Shown: positions 1 to 9,457 of the stretch, one piece after another
How the letters are laid out: each line of letters opens with the position of its first letter
Position numbering within the stretch: position 1 is the stretch's first letter
Origin: Sulfitobacter sabulilitoris
GTDB taxonomy: Bacteria; Pseudomonadota; Alphaproteobacteria; Rhodobacterales; Rhodobacteraceae
DNA: 64,000 bases
NCBI RefSeq assembly: GCF_005887615.1
Contig: NZ_VANS01000001.1
Location: 1,103,415 to 1,167,414, forward strand
Reading direction: 5' to 3'
Made by a program: the position numbers and the translations under genes
Notes under the pieces: generated by a model
The model's database searches: none
Seen by the model: the letters and a program-made list of their open reading frames with translations, nothing else
Told to the model about the DNA's origin: nothing

Positions 1-828
1 GCCCGTCGCGCCAAAACGGAACGACGACTTGGCCGACAGCGTCTCAAGCTCCGCCGAGATCGTCAGCAAATCGTGCAGGGTCCGTTCCGCAGGGGCGCTT
101 TCGTCGGTCATGGCGCTCATCAGACCGGTAAGCCGCGTATCGAGCGTGTTCAGCTTGGGCTGCAGGGATCGCACACGCGCAAAGCCGAGCATCGACATGC
201 TTTTGTAGGTCTCGATCTCGCACAGGCGTTGAACGATGCGCCCGGTTCGCCGGGCGCCGGTGCCGGGGCTGACAAACACCGCAAAACGCATGTGCCCCGA
301 GGTATCGATGCGGAAATCGCCCGCCACGATGGCGTGATCGTCCAGAACGCAGGACACCGCGAGGCTCTCCGAGACGAACCAGTCCTCCAACCGCTCCGTC
401 ACCTCGGCGTCGGCAGCGGGACGTTCGACCACCTGCATCACCACCGATGTGATCCGCTGACCCGGCGCATCGTCAAGCCACTCGGAGGGAAAGATGTCGA
501 ACACCGAGGGGTCGAACACACGTTCCCCGTTTGCGGTTGAAAACGCCGTATAGGTCACGAATTCAGTGTGTTGTTCCCATTTCAGCCAATGCTTGCCGAT
601 CTGCCCGTACCAATGCGTCGCCCCCGGCTGCGGATGCGATGCGCCATGCCGGTCCAACAACCGCGTCAGATGCGCCAGGTCGACGCTCCGGTCGCGGCTG
701 ACGGCATCGTTGGGTTGCTTGAACGCCAGATACGCGGCGGCACAGGGCGCCGTCATCGACGGAAAAGGGCGCGCATGCAGTTCGTTTGCCAGTTTGTACC
801 GCAGGGGATGATCGGTGATGGGCGACAT
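1..828 (-). CDS. DUF3422 family protein, 3' part outside the window
   Basis: The reading frame starts at an ATG at 828 and runs through position 1 without a stop, giving 276 codons, so the C-terminus is missing. The N-terminus reads MSPITDHPLRYKLANELHAR, the hallmark opening of DUF3422 proteins. A purine-rich GGAGCTTGAGA lies just upstream of the ATG and serves as ribosome binding site. Family members are usually over 400 residues and end in membrane helices, which would lie outside this window. The function of the family is unknown. The gene is divergent from the MATE exporter, and the AT-rich stretch at about 880-950 probably holds one or both promoters. Confidence 0.85.
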   Translation of the reverse strand, partial: MSPITDHPLRYKLANELHARPFPSMTAPCAAAYLAFKQPNDAVSRDRSVDLAHLTRLLDRHGASHPQPGATHWYGQIGKHWLKWEQHTEFVTYTAFSTANGERVFDPSVFDIFPSEWLDDAPGQRITSVVMQVVERPAADAEVTERLEDWFVSESLAVSCVLDDHAIVAGDFRIDTSGHMRFAVFVSPGTGARRTGRIVQRLCEIETYKSMSMLGFARVRSLQPKLNTLDTRLTGLMSAMTDESAPAERTLHDLLTISAELETLSAKSSFRFGATG

Positions 829-1084
829 TCTCAAGCTCCGTTGTTGCAGTCAGACTTAGCCGGCTGCGCCCGCAAGTCAACAAATTTAACATTCTTTATC
901 AATGCGTTATGTGAATGCAATGGTATACCGCGCCGATCGTGCCGCAGAATCCGGCCCTGAAAGGCCGCGCGCCGCCACACCGGCGCAGGGCCGCGGTGCG
1001 ATGGCGGGCTGGGCGATGGGGGTCGGCGCGCTATATCGTGCGCGTGGCCATGGCAGGCCGCTGACCCCACGCAAAGGCGGACCA

Positions 1085-2473
1085 ATGGCTGACAAGACAT
1101 CCCAAGACCTGACCACCGGCCCGGTGTGGCGCGCGCTGGCCACCATGTCCGCCCCGATGAGCTTTGGCATCTTCGCGGTACTCAGTGTCGGTCTGGCCGA
1201 TGCCTATTTTCTCGGTCAGGTGGGCGGCGCGGCGCTGGCGGCGGTCGGCTTCATCTATCCGGTCACGACCGCGGTCACCTCGCTGTCCATCGGGCTGAGC
1301 GCCGGGGCGAATGCCGCCCTCAGCCAGGGCGTGGGCCGCGGCGACAGCGACGACGACACCCGGCGGCTGGGACTTCATGCCATCGGCCTCGGCCTGATCC
1401 TGTCGGGCCTCGTGGCGCTGGGTGTCTGGGCGGTCTATCCCCTTTTGTTCGGCGCGATGGGGGCCAGCGGCAACGTGATGCCGCAGATCGCCGGGTACAT
1501 CCCGGTCTGGGCGGTCAGCTTTCCGTTTCTGGTGGTGATGATGATCACCAATTCGGTATTTCGCAGCCATGGCGACAGCCTGACGGCGGCCTGGATCATG
1601 GTGCTGGCGGCGGTGGTGAACGTCGGTCTCGATCCGCTGCTGATCTTTGGACTGTGGGGCCTGCCCGAAATGGGCACCCAAGGGGCCGCCACGGCCACCC
1701 TGATCGGGCGCGTGATCGCCGTGGTGCTGGCGCTGTTCATCGCGTGGCGGCGCGGTTTGCTGGGGGTCTGCGGCAACGTGCTTGACGGCGCGCTGGCCTC
1801 GGCGCGCAAGATCCTGAGCGTCGGCCTGCCGGCGTCCTTTTCCAACGCGATCAACCCGGCCGGCATGGCACTGGTCACGGCAGCTGTGGCGACGGTGGGC
1901 GAAACGGCGGTAGCCGGGTTCGGCGCGGCCACGCGGGTGCAGTCGATGGCGCTGGTGCCGCTGCTGGCGCTGTCCGCGGGGATCGGCCCGGTGGTGGGCC
2001 AGAACTGGGGCGCCGAGGCCCGGAGCCGGGCGCAGGACGCCACGCAACTGGCGTTCTGGATCTGCCTGGGCTACGGCGCGCTGGTCGCGCTGGTGCTGGG
2101 TGTCTTTGCCGGACCCATCGCCGGGCTGCTGGCCTCGGGCCCCGAGGATGCCGCCTTTGCCGCGACCTACCTGCGCTGGGTCGGGGCGACGCTGTTCGGC
2201 TACGGAATCATCGTGGTGGCCAACGCGGCGATGAACGCGCGCGACAAGGCGCTGTGGTCCATGTCGCTGAGCCTGGGGCGGATCTTCGTGATCTACCTGC
2301 CGCTGGCCTGGATCGGGGCGCTGACGCTGGGCTATCCTGGCATCATCGCCGCCGCGGTGCTGGCCAATGTGCTGGCCGCCTGGGGCGGAGTGGTGGCCGC
2401 CAAGGCGACAGGGCTGGTGCGACTGGAAATCGCGCTGGTGGACGGACCGCGAAAGCTGGTCCAGCCAGAGTGA
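1085..2473 (+). CDS. MATE family efflux transporter
   Basis: This is a 462-residue integral membrane protein with about twelve hydrophobic segments, the usual size of multidrug and toxin extrusion (MATE) transporters, which export cationic compounds in exchange for Na+ or H+. Two similar halves are visible, the first from about residue 15 and the second from about residue 230. A longer frame reaches back to 902, but that extension has no family character. The ATG at 1085 (MADKTSQDLTTGPVWRAL) is preceded by AAAGGCGG and matches the usual start, so I chose it. The substrate cannot be predicted. The gene appears monocistronic. Confidence 0.85.
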   Translation: MADKTSQDLTTGPVWRALATMSAPMSFGIFAVLSVGLADAYFLGQVGGAALAAVGFIYPVTTAVTSLSIGLSAGANAALSQGVGRGDSDDDTRRLGLHAIGLGLILSGLVALGVWAVYPLLFGAMGASGNVMPQIAGYIPVWAVSFPFLVVMMITNSVFRSHGDSLTAAWIMVLAAVVNVGLDPLLIFGLWGLPEMGTQGAATATLIGRVIAVVLALFIAWRRGLLGVCGNVLDGALASARKILSVGLPASFSNAINPAGMALVTAAVATVGETAVAGFGAATRVQSMALVPLLALSAGIGPVVGQNWGAEARSRAQDATQLAFWICLGYGALVALVLGVFAGPIAGLLASGPEDAAFAATYLRWVGATLFGYGIIVVANAAMNARDKALWSMSLSLGRIFVIYLPLAWIGALTLGYPGIIAAAVLANVLAAWGGVVAAKATGLVRLEIALVDGPRKLVQPE

Positions 2474-2546
2474 TTGAGCCACCGGGTCAGCGCGTGCCCG
2501 CAAAGCGGGACGCCTGAGCGTCGATCGGCGCAGGACCGTCCCCGCG

Positions 2547-2966
2547 CTAGGCGTCTCTGGCCGCCTGATCCTGCAACACGGTCAGGATTTGCAATGCCCG
2601 GTCGTGCATCTTTGTCGGCACGAACAGGTGGTCGTGGTGAAATGCCGCGACCATGTTGCAGGGAATGGCGTTATCCCCCAGCGCCGTTGACACCGCCGAC
2701 GTGAGCCCGACCCCATCCAGCGAGGAATACACGTTGAGCGTGATGCAGCGCATCGGCTGATCGACGCTCAAGCTGGCTCCCCGGGCTGTCTCGACCGGAA
2801 TGATCAACGACATCCCTTCGTCTTCCTTGAAGAATGAAATCGCCTCGGAGGACAGTGACGCGGCAAGAGCGGGGTCAGCGACGGTCACAAAAACAAATTC
2901 GCCCGACCGCACCGTCGGCGTCATCCCGGAGACCATCTCCTGCGCCGTTCGAGAGATTTCAGGCAT
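2547..2966 (-). CDS. ACT domain-containing protein (ACT_3/DUF2241 type)
   Basis: This is a small soluble protein of 139 residues if started at the ATG at 2966 (MPEISRTAQEMVSGMTPTVR). A second ATG two codons upstream at 2972 is equally possible; I preferred 2966 because the GCGGA motif is better spaced from it. The pattern of MVSGM, then GEFVFVTV, then LNVYSSLDGVGLTSAVS, then FHHDHLFVP is typical of the tandem-ACT DUF2241 family, which is presumed to sense small ligands, often amino acids. No enzyme domain is attached. It lies downstream of pntB on the same strand, but a strong terminator separates the two, so it is probably transcribed alone. Confidence 0.8.
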   Translation of the reverse strand: MPEISRTAQEMVSGMTPTVRSGEFVFVTVADPALAASLSSEAISFFKEDEGMSLIIPVETARGASLSVDQPMRCITLNVYSSLDGVGLTSAVSTALGDNAIPCNMVAAFHHDHLFVPTKMHDRALQILTVLQDQAARDA

Positions 2967-3076
2967 TCGCATGATCCGCTTTTGTGTGACGCCCAAGCAT
3001 CGCAGCGTTTCCGGGTGCCCGCAACGCCCAGCACGGTCGCTGCGGTCGCAAAACTCCCCCGGCCACCCGCGCACGA

Positions 3077-3107
3077 AAAAGCCCCGCACGGGTGGTGTGG
3101 GGCTTTT
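3077..3107 (-). terminator. Rho-independent terminator of pntAB
   Basis: On the minus strand a stem AAAAGCCCC/GGGGCTTTT with a 13-base loop ends in a T run, 23 bases past the pntB stop. The arms are at 3077-3085 and 3099-3107. The stem is nearly symmetrical, so it could also stop transcription from the other side. Confidence 0.8.
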
Positions 3108-3129
3108 CCATATCTGCCTGTCGGGCCGC

Positions 3130-4578
3130 TTAGTCGATCAGCGGCAGCAGCTTGTTCAGGCTGTCCTTGGCATCGCCATAGAACATGCGCGTGTTCTCCT
3201 TGAAGAACAGCGGGTTCTCGATACCCGAATACCCCGTGCCCTGACCCCGCTTGGAGACGAACACCGTCTTGGCCTTCCAGCATTCCAGCACCGGCATCCC
3301 GGCGATGGGGCTGTTGGGGTCGTCCTGTGCGGCGGGGTTCACGATGTCGTTCGACCCGATCACGATGGCGACGTCCGTGTTGGGGAAGTCCTCGTTGATC
3401 TCGTCCATCTCCAGCACGATGTCATAGGGCACCTTGGCCTCGGCCAGCAGCACGTTCATGTGGCCCGGCAGACGCCCCGCCACGGGGTGAATGGCAAAGC
3501 GCACGTTCTTGCCCTTGGCGCGCAACTTCTTGACCAGTTCGCTGACCGCCTGCTGCGCCTGTGCCACCGCCATGCCGTAGCCGGGGATGATGATGACGCT
3601 GTCGGCCTCGTTGAGGGCCTGGGCAACGCCGTCGGCCTCGATCGCGACCTGCTCGCCCTCGACCTCCATCTGCGGGCCCGAGGTGCCGCCAAAGCCGCCA
3701 AGGATCACGCTGACGAACTTGCGGTTCATCGCCTTGCACATGATGTAGCTCAGGATCGCACCGGAGGAGCCCACGAGCGCGCCCGTGACGATCAGCAGAT
3801 CGTTGCCCAGCGTGAAGCCGATGGCCGCCGCCGCCCAGCCCGAGTAGCTGTTGAGCATTGACACCACGACCGGCATGTCCGCGCCGCCGATGCCCATGAT
3901 CAGGTGCCAGCCGATAAAGCCCGCGATCAGCGTGACCAGCACCATCGTCCAGATGCCCGCCCCGTTGAAATACAGCAGGCCAAGCAGGATCGACGCCGCC
4001 AGCGCGGTCGCGTTCAGCATGTGGCCGCCCGGCAGCTTGCTGGGCTTGCCGTCGACCTTGCCCGCCAGTTTGCCGAAGGCGATGACCGATCCGGTAAAGG
4101 TCACCGCACCGATGAAGATGCCCAGGAACACCTCGACCTTGAGGATCGCGATTTCCACCGCATCCTTTTTCCAGAGCTGTTCGCCGAACCCCGTCAGGTC
4201 CGCATCGGCGATGTTCACGCCGCTGTCGCGCAGCGCCACGACCGAACTGAGCATCATGTCGGCATTCAGCCCGATAAAGACCGCTGCCAGACCGACGAAG
4301 CTGTGCAGCGCCGCCACAAGCTGCGGCATTTCGGTCATCTGGACCTTGCCCGCCACGTAGTAGCCCGCGAACCCGCCCGCCGCGATGGCGATCAGGATCA
4401 GCAGCACGTTGCTGACACCGGGGCCAAAGACGGTGGCAAAGACCGCCACCCCCATGCCCACGATGCCGTACCAGACCGCGCGCTTGGCGCTTTCCTGGTT
4501 GTTCAGCCCGCCAAGGCTGAGGATGAAGAGAACCGACGCCGCGATGTAGGCGGCAGACGTCAAACCAATCGAAAACAT
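3130..4578 (-). CDS. pntB: NAD(P) transhydrogenase subunit beta
   Basis: PntB is the membrane and NADP(H)-binding subunit of the proton-translocating transhydrogenase, which uses the proton gradient to reduce NADP+ with NADH. The 482-residue protein begins with about nine membrane helices (roughly residues 1-260) and ends in the soluble domain III. There the Rossmann motif [10 protein letters not shown] sits near residue 330 and a late [11 protein letters not shown] near residue 410. I start at the ATG at 4578, with GGGAG 8 bases upstream; an in-frame TTG one codon earlier is less likely. It follows pntA by 13 bases, so the two form an operon closed by the terminator at 3077-3107. Confidence 0.95.
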   Translation of the reverse strand: MFSIGLTSAAYIAASVLFILSLGGLNNQESAKRAVWYGIVGMGVAVFATVFGPGVSNVLLILIAIAAGGFAGYYVAGKVQMTEMPQLVAALHSFVGLAAVFIGLNADMMLSSVVALRDSGVNIADADLTGFGEQLWKKDAVEIAILKVEVFLGIFIGAVTFTGSVIAFGKLAGKVDGKPSKLPGGHMLNATALAASILLGLLYFNGAGIWTMVLVTLIAGFIGWHLIMGIGGADMPVVVSMLNSYSGWAAAAIGFTLGNDLLIVTGALVGSSGAILSYIMCKAMNRKFVSVILGGFGGTSGPQMEVEGEQVAIEADGVAQALNEADSVIIIPGYGMAVAQAQQAVSELVKKLRAKGKNVRFAIHPVAGRLPGHMNVLLAEAKVPYDIVLEMDEINEDFPNTDVAIVIGSNDIVNPAAQDDPNSPIAGMPVLECWKAKTVFVSKRGQGTGYSGIENPLFFKENTRMFYGDAKDSLNKLLPLID

Positions 4579-4591
4579 CAAGACGTCTCCC

Positions 4592-6166
4592 TTACGACTT
4601 CTGGAACATGGCGAGCATCCGCCGCGTCACGAGAAAGCCCCCCACGATATTGATGGAGGCAATCAGCACCGAGATGAAGGCGAGCAGAACCACCAGCAGG
4701 TTGCCTGAGCCGACCTGTAGCAGTGCGCCGAGAATCACGATGCCGGAGATGGCGTTGGTCACGGCCATCAGCGGCGTGTGCAGGCTGTGCGCCACGCCCC
4801 AGATCACCTGGAAGCCCACGAAACACGCCAGCGCGAAGACGATGAAGTGCTGCATGAAGCTGGCGGGTGCAAAGGCCCCGATCAGTAGCATCACCGCACC
4901 GCCGATGGCAAGCAATGTGACCTGGCTCTTGGTCTGTGCCTTGAAGGCGGCCACTTCGGCGGCGCGCTTTTCCTGCGGGCTCAGTTCCTTGGCCTTTTCC
5001 TTTTTGGGGGCCGCCGCGATCGCGGCCACCTTGGGCGGCGGCGGCGGGAATGTCACCTCGTGGTCATGGGTGATCGTCGCGCCGCGGATCACGTCGTCTT
5101 CCATGTCGTGATCGATCTTACCGTCCTTGCCGGGCGTCAGATCGGTCAGCATGTGACGGATGTTGGTTGCATAAAGCGTGGAGGCCTGCGTCGCCATCCG
5201 GCTGGGGAAATCGGTGTAGCCGATGATCGTCACGCCGTTCTCGGTCACGACCTTCTCGTCCATCCTGGTCAGCTTGCAGTTGCCGCCCTTCTCCGCCGCC
5301 AGATCGACGATGACCGATCCCGCCTTCATCGACGCGACCATATCCTCGGTCCAAAGCTCGGGCGCTTCGCGGTTGGGGATCAGCGCGGTGGTGATCACCA
5401 CGTCCATGTCAGGCGCCAGTTCGCGGAACTTGGCCAGTTGCGCCTCGCGGAATTCCGGCGAGGACACGGAGGCATAGCCGCCCGATGCCGACCCGTCCTG
5501 CTGCTCTTCCTCAAAGTCGAGGAACACGAACTCGGCGCCCATGCTCTCGACCTGCTCGGCCACTTCGGGGCGCACGTCAAAGGCATAGGTGATCGCGCCG
5601 AGGCTGGTGGCCGTGCCGATCGCGGCAAGCCCCGCAACACCCGCGCCCACGACCAGAACCTTGGCCGGGGGCACCTTGCCCGCCGCCGTGATCTGACCGG
5701 TAAAGAAGCGGCCGAAGTTGTTGGCGGCCTCGACCACCGCGCGGTAACCCGCGATATTGGCCATCGACGACAGCGCGTCCATCTTCTGGGCACGCGATAT
5801 GCGCGGCACCATGTCCATCGCGACGACGGTCGCGCCCTTCTTGGCGGCGGCCTCCATCAGATCGGTGTTGCCGGCGGGATTGAACATCGAAATCAGGGTC
5901 TGACCCTCGCGCAGGCGCTTGACCTCGGTGTCGCTGGGGGCGCGCACCTTGGTCACGACGTCGGCGGCCTTCCAGAGCGCGGCGGCCGTCTTGGCGATTT
6001 CGACACCGGCCTCCTTGTAATCCTCGTCGGAAAAGCCGGCATCCGCTCCGGCGCCCGTCTCGATGATGCACTCATGCCCGAGTTTTTGCAGCATCCGGGC
6101 GCTGTCGGGCGTCATCGCAACGCGACGCTCGCCCTCGATTGTTTCTTTTGGTGTCCCGATCTTCAC
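4592..6166 (-). CDS. pntA: NAD(P) transhydrogenase subunit alpha
   Basis: PntA carries the NAD(H)-binding domain I and part of the membrane domain of the transhydrogenase. It is a single 524-residue chain like the E. coli type, not the split PntAA/PntAB form. Visible are the N-terminal [20 protein letters not shown], a Rossmann motif [13 protein letters not shown] near residue 170, a proline- and alanine-rich linker ([15 protein letters not shown]) near residue 375, and three or four C-terminal membrane helices. I start at a GTG at 6166, which has a GGGGGG run nearby and matches the conserved N-terminus. The longer frame up to 6295 has no homologous character. It is the first gene of the pntAB operon. 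Confidence 0.95.
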   Translation of the reverse strand: MKIGTPKETIEGERRVAMTPDSARMLQKLGHECIIETGAGADAGFSDEDYKEAGVEIAKTAAALWKAADVVTKVRAPSDTEVKRLREGQTLISMFNPAGNTDLMEAAAKKGATVVAMDMVPRISRAQKMDALSSMANIAGYRAVVEAANNFGRFFTGQITAAGKVPPAKVLVVGAGVAGLAAIGTATSLGAITYAFDVRPEVAEQVESMGAEFVFLDFEEEQQDGSASGGYASVSSPEFREAQLAKFRELAPDMDVVITTALIPNREAPELWTEDMVASMKAGSVIVDLAAEKGGNCKLTRMDEKVVTENGVTIIGYTDFPSRMATQASTLYATNIRHMLTDLTPGKDGKIDHDMEDDVIRGATITHDHEVTFPPPPPKVAAIAAAPKKEKAKELSPQEKRAAEVAAFKAQTKSQVTLLAIGGAVMLLIGAFAPASFMQHFIVFALACFVGFQVIWGVAHSLHTPLMAVTNAISGIVILGALLQVGSGNLLVVLLAFISVLIASINIVGGFLVTRRMLAMFQKS

Positions 6167-6567
6167 GTCGATCCCCCCAGTTATGGTCAATATGGGCGCT
6201 AGATGGTGCGCGGTGCAGGACTGTCCACTACCCGCTGAGGGGGTCGGACACAAGCACCACGACCCCTTCGCCACGCAATTTCTGGAAAGGTTCAAGGCCC
6301 GGATGCGCAGTTTTTGTGCGATTTGGAAAGAACTGTGGCCGACATGCCGCGCTGCAGATCTTTGTGTGCATGGATGCGCAAATCACCAGGCGCCTTGAGG
6401 TCGCGTCGGACCGAACAGCGCGTTGACCGGCGCGGCGCCGATGATCCGGGCGCCGACCCGTCCCGCCTGCCCGGTCACGCCACCGAACCGGCCCGCGCCG
6501 CCACGGCAGCGCTTGCGCCTGCCGCCGTGCCGCCTAAGCTGCCGCCAGCAAACAGGGAGAGACGGAC
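6167..6567. other. Intergenic region between pntA and an SDR gene
   Basis: These 401 bases separate divergent genes and must hold both promoters. I see no convincing coding frame; the open frames here lack a ribosome binding site and resemble no protein I know. The left half, about 6290-6390, is less GC-rich than its surroundings and is the likeliest place for the pntA promoter. No clear operator or RNA structure was recognised. Confidence 0.5.
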
Positions 6568-7320
6568 ATGACACTGACAGGAAAACACGCGCTGGTCACC
6601 GGCGGCGGCACCGGTATCGGGCTCGCCATCGCACGCGATCTGGCGGCCAAGGGGGCGCAGGTCACCATCACCGGCCGTCGCCAAGAAGTGCTGGACGCGG
6701 TCGCGGGCGACGGACTCTTCGGCTTGGCGATGGACGTGCGCGACGAGGACGACGTCGTATCCAAGATCGCCGCGGCGGTCGAGGCGCGCGGCCCGATCCA
6801 GATCTGCGTCGCAAACGCCGGCATCGCCGAAGGCAAATCCCTGCTCAAGACCGACATGGCGTTCTGGCGCAACATGATGGCCACGAACCTCGACGGCGCC
6901 TTTCTGACAATCCGGGAATCGCTCAAGTCGATGTGCGAAACGGACTGGGGTCGGGTCATCGCGGTGTCCTCGATGGCGGGCATCCGCGGGCTGCCGGGGG
7001 CCGCGTGCTATACCGCCTCGAAACACGGGCTGGTCGGCCTGATCCGCGCGCTGAGCGAGGATTACATCGCCAAGCCCTACACCTTCAACGCGCTCTGCCC
7101 CGCCTATGTCGACACCCCCATCGTGACGCGCAACACCGTCTCGATCTCGCAGCGCGCCGGGCTGTCCGAGGACAAGGCCCGCGACGTGATGGTCAACGCC
7201 AACCGCCACAAGCGCCTGATCACACCCGAAGAGGTCGCGGCGGCGGCAAGCTGGCTGGTCTCGCCCGGATCGGAGAGCGTGAACGGTCAGACCATAGAAA
7301 TCGCCGGCGGCCAGATGTAG
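6568..7320 (+). CDS. SDR family oxidoreductase
   Basis: This is a 250-residue classical short-chain dehydrogenase/reductase with an NAD(P)-binding Rossmann fold. The cofactor motif TGGGTGIG is at residues 10-17, NAG follows near residue 89, the catalytic serine is in VSSMAG, and the YTASK tetrad motif is near residue 150. The C-terminal pattern CPAYVDTPIVTRN resembles 3-hydroxybutyrate dehydrogenases and 3-oxoacyl-ACP reductases, but the substrate is not certain. The ATG follows GGGAGAGACGGAC, a good ribosome binding site. It stands alone between pntA (divergent) and the transposase-like gene, with a G-rich hairpin just after its stop. Confidence 0.85.
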   Translation: MTLTGKHALVTGGGTGIGLAIARDLAAKGAQVTITGRRQEVLDAVAGDGLFGLAMDVRDEDDVVSKIAAAVEARGPIQICVANAGIAEGKSLLKTDMAFWRNMMATNLDGAFLTIRESLKSMCETDWGRVIAVSSMAGIRGLPGAACYTASKHGLVGLIRALSEDYIAKPYTFNALCPAYVDTPIVTRNTVSISQRAGLSEDKARDVMVNANRHKRLITPEEVAAAASWLVSPGSESVNGQTIEIAGGQM

Positions 7321-7330
7321 CGAGCGATCC

Positions 7331-7378
7331 GGGGGGGGGGGCGGCGACCAGCGGCGGGTCGCCCCCATCCTCCCCCCC
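7331..7378 (+). repeat. G11 tract and GC-rich hairpin after the SDR gene
   Basis: Ten bases after the SDR stop comes a run of eleven G (7331-7341). It is followed by GGCGACC and GGTCGCC arms and then a run of seven C (7372-7378). The whole unit folds into a very stable hairpin, but there is no T tract, so it is not a classical terminator. Long G tracts are prone to slippage, and this one could vary in length between isolates. Confidence 0.5.
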
Positions 7379-7476
7379 GCGCCCCGGCCCGCAGAGTCAT
7401 CAGTCGATCCCGCCGACGCTGGCGGCCGTTGCGGCATTTACCATCCGTTAACCAAGGCGCGGCTAGGCTGGCCACC

Positions 7477-8043
7477 ATGTCCGATGTCATTCCCCCCAAG
7501 GCCCGCGGCGCGGCGCATTTCTTCACCGTCCGCCTCAGGGACCCCTCCAGCGATCTTCTGGTGCGCGAGGTCGCCCGCCTGCGGCAAGCCACGCGCATGA
7601 CCCGCGCGCGCTATCCCTTCGACATCGACGCGATCGTCGTTCTTCCGGGCACCGTGCACACGCTGTGGTCCGTGCCCGCCGACGACAATGACATTTCGCA
7701 CCGCTGGACCCTGCTGAAATCGCTGTTCTCGCGCGGTCTGCGCGGCGCGGCGAATCGCACGCCCGCCCAGGCGCTGCGCGGCGACAAGGCGATCTGGCAG
7801 CGCCGCATCTGGCACCACGTGATCCGCGACAGCGACGATCTTGAACGACACCGCAGGATGATCCACGCAGCCCCGGTTCAGGCCGGATTGGTCGCGCGCC
7901 CGCAGGACTGGCTGTTCACCTCCCTGCACCGCGACCTAGCCCTCCGGCACCGGGAGGACACCCCTGCCGCGCCACCGCCGTTCAGCCGGATGCGCAATAA
8001 GACGGTCGCATCGCGCCCTGCGGCCACGTCACCCGCGCAGTGA
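7477..8043 (+). CDS. REP-associated tyrosine transposase-like protein, catalytic residues degenerate
   Basis: The 188-residue protein follows the layout of REP-associated tyrosine transposases (RAYTs, IS200-like Y1 domain): AAHFFTVRL near residue 12, an FDIDAIVVLP strand near residue 48, WQRRIWHHVIRD near 107 and VQAGLVARPQDW near 134. The catalytic positions have decayed. The usual HxH after LP is T59-V-H61, so the first metal-binding histidine is gone. The usual YIHxNPV is MIHAAPV, so the nucleophilic tyrosine is replaced by Met128. The frame is otherwise intact, which points to a retained non-catalytic role rather than a fresh pseudogene. I start at the ATG at 7477; the upstream extension to 7429 is unsupported. 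Confidence 0.7.
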   Translation: MSDVIPPKARGAAHFFTVRLRDPSSDLLVREVARLRQATRMTRARYPFDIDAIVVLPGTVHTLWSVPADDNDISHRWTLLKSLFSRGLRGAANRTPAQALRGDKAIWQRRIWHHVIRDSDDLERHRRMIHAAPVQAGLVARPQDWLFTSLHRDLALRHREDTPAAPPPFSRMRNKTVASRPAATSPAQ

Positions 8044-8046
8044 CCC

Positions 8047-8823
8047 TCAGACGACCGCCGCCGGCACCGCGCCCTGCCCCTTGGCCCAGGCCCGGACGGC
8101 ATCCCCGAACGCGGTGAACAACGGGCGCGAAACCGGGTCGTTGGCCGCATCCCATTCCGGATGCCACTGCACCGCCAGGGTGAACCCCGGCGCATCCTTG
8201 ACGTAAATCGCCTCCGGCGTGCCATCCGGAGCATGCCCGTCCACCACGACGCCGGCGCCCGGCGTCTTGATGCCCTGACCGTGCAGGGTGTTGGTCAATA
8301 CCTCCGGCGCGCCCATCAGCCGGTGAAACACCCCGCCGTCGCAAAACCGGACCGTGTGGCGCAACTCGAACTTCTCCTCCAGTGTGCCGTCGGGCGGCAT
8401 ACGGTGGTTCATACGCCCCGGCAAATCGCGGATTTCGGGATAAAGCGTCCCGCCCATGGCCACGTTCACCTCCTGAAAGCCCCGGCAGATGCCCAGGATC
8501 GGCTGCCCCCGCGCCACACAGGCACGGATCAGCGGCAGCGCGATGGCATCACGGTCGCGATCGAACGCGCCATGCGCCTCCGTCTCGGCCTCGCCGTATT
8601 CCGCCGGATGAACGTTGGGCCGCCCGCCGGTGAACAAAAACCCGTCGCAGCGCGCCAACAGATCCTCGACCGAGACATATCGCGGATCGGTGGGGATCAG
8701 CAGCGGCAGACACTGCGCGACCTGCGCCACCGCCTCCGAATTCATCGTCCCACCCGTATGGACAGGATACTGATCGTTCATCAGATAGCGGTTGCCGATG
8801 ATTCCAACAATGGGACGTGCCAT
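8047..8823 (-). CDS. Gamma-glutamyl-gamma-aminobutyrate hydrolase family protein (class I glutamine amidotransferase fold)
   Basis: This 258-residue protein has the peptidase C26/class I glutamine amidotransferase fold. The nucleophilic cysteine is in PILGICRGFQEVN near residue 113, and the His-Glu pair is in LAVQWHPEWD near residue 225. The best characterised relative, PuuD, cleaves gamma-glutamyl-GABA in putrescine breakdown. No other puu genes are nearby, so the actual substrate is open. The N-terminus MARPIVGIIGNRYL is typical of the family. Its stop lies 3 bases from the stop of the transposase-like gene, so the two converge closely. Confidence 0.85.
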   Translation of the reverse strand: MARPIVGIIGNRYLMNDQYPVHTGGTMNSEAVAQVAQCLPLLIPTDPRYVSVEDLLARCDGFLFTGGRPNVHPAEYGEAETEAHGAFDRDRDAIALPLIRACVARGQPILGICRGFQEVNVAMGGTLYPEIRDLPGRMNHRMPPDGTLEEKFELRHTVRFCDGGVFHRLMGAPEVLTNTLHGQGIKTPGAGVVVDGHAPDGTPEAIYVKDAPGFTLAVQWHPEWDAANDPVSRPLFTAFGDAVRAWAKGQGAVPAAVV

Positions 8824-8943
8824 GACAGGGGGGCCTTCAGTTGTGCGTTCGCGCCACTATACAGAGGCCGAAAACCGGTGAACAGCCTCTTGCCGCACAG
8901 CACCCCCTGCACCCGCGCCCACCTCCGGCGCGCGGCGCTGGCC

Positions 8944-9369
8944 TCAGATCTCGCCCTGAAGCCCTGCCGCCTCGATCCCCGCCACTGCCGCCAGCACATC
9001 GTTGTCGGACGTGTCGCCGGTCACGCCGACCGCGCCGATCACCGCGCCCTTCTTGTCGCGCAGCAGCACACCGCCCGGCACCGGCACGACCTGCCCGCCA
9101 TAGACACCGTTGACCGCCGCCATGAAATAGGCCTGCGCCTCGGCCCGCGCCATCTGCGCCGTGCCCGCCATTCCCAGCATGACCGCGCCATAGGCCTTGC
9201 CCTGCGCGATCGCAAAGCGCCCCGGCGCCGCGCCGTCCTCCCGCTCGAAGGCCTGCACATGGCCGCCCGCGTCCAAAACAACCACCGACAGCGGCTTCAG
9301 CTCCAGCTCGCGGCCCTTCTCCAGCGCCTTGCGAATGATCGTGCGTGCTTTTCTCAACGATATGGTCAT
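8944..9369 (-). CDS. GlcG/HbpS family heme-binding-like protein
   Basis: The 141-residue protein belongs to the GlcG/HbpS family (PF03928): an N-terminal helix MTISLRKARTIIRKALEK, the strand LSVVVLDAGGHVQAFERED, then VPVPGGVLLRD and GAVGVTGDTSDNDVLAAVAG. Relatives bind heme or cobalamin-like ligands, or have unknown roles in glycolate operons. It lies directly downstream of malate synthase G on the same strand, as glcG does beside glcB in other bacteria. The glycolate oxidase genes glcDEF are absent here. A REP-like hairpin element occupies the gap between the two genes. No signal peptide is visible, so it is probably cytoplasmic. Confidence 0.8.
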   Translation of the reverse strand: MTISLRKARTIIRKALEKGRELELKPLSVVVLDAGGHVQAFEREDGAAPGRFAIAQGKAYGAVMLGMAGTAQMARAEAQAYFMAAVNGVYGGQVVPVPGGVLLRDKKGAVIGAVGVTGDTSDNDVLAAVAGIEAAGLQGEI

Positions 9370-9385
9370 CTTGGTCGTCCCCTTG

Positions 9386-9445
9386 CTTCTTTGGGTCTAA
9401 AATACTCTAGGGGGAGTGTGAGGGGGCAGACGGCCCCCTCACCCC
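9386..9445. repeat. REP-like intergenic element, copy A
   Basis: The element starts with CTTCTTTGGGTC, continues AAAATACTC and GGGGG, and ends in a hairpin whose 10-bp arms GTGAGGGGGC and GCCCCCTCAC are at 9418-9427 and 9433-9442. The same head is found near 51077 and, inverted, near 28850. A related tail without the head is at 48621. The shared layout marks a dispersed repeat rather than chance. Confidence 0.6.
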
Positions 9446-9457
9446 CGCAACCGGCGC

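Noticed and set aside
73-540. Plus-strand open frame of 155 codons near the window start
   Set aside because: It lies wholly opposite the DUF3422 gene, has no ribosome binding site and gives a low-complexity His/Arg-rich translation typical of an antisense shadow in GC-rich DNA.
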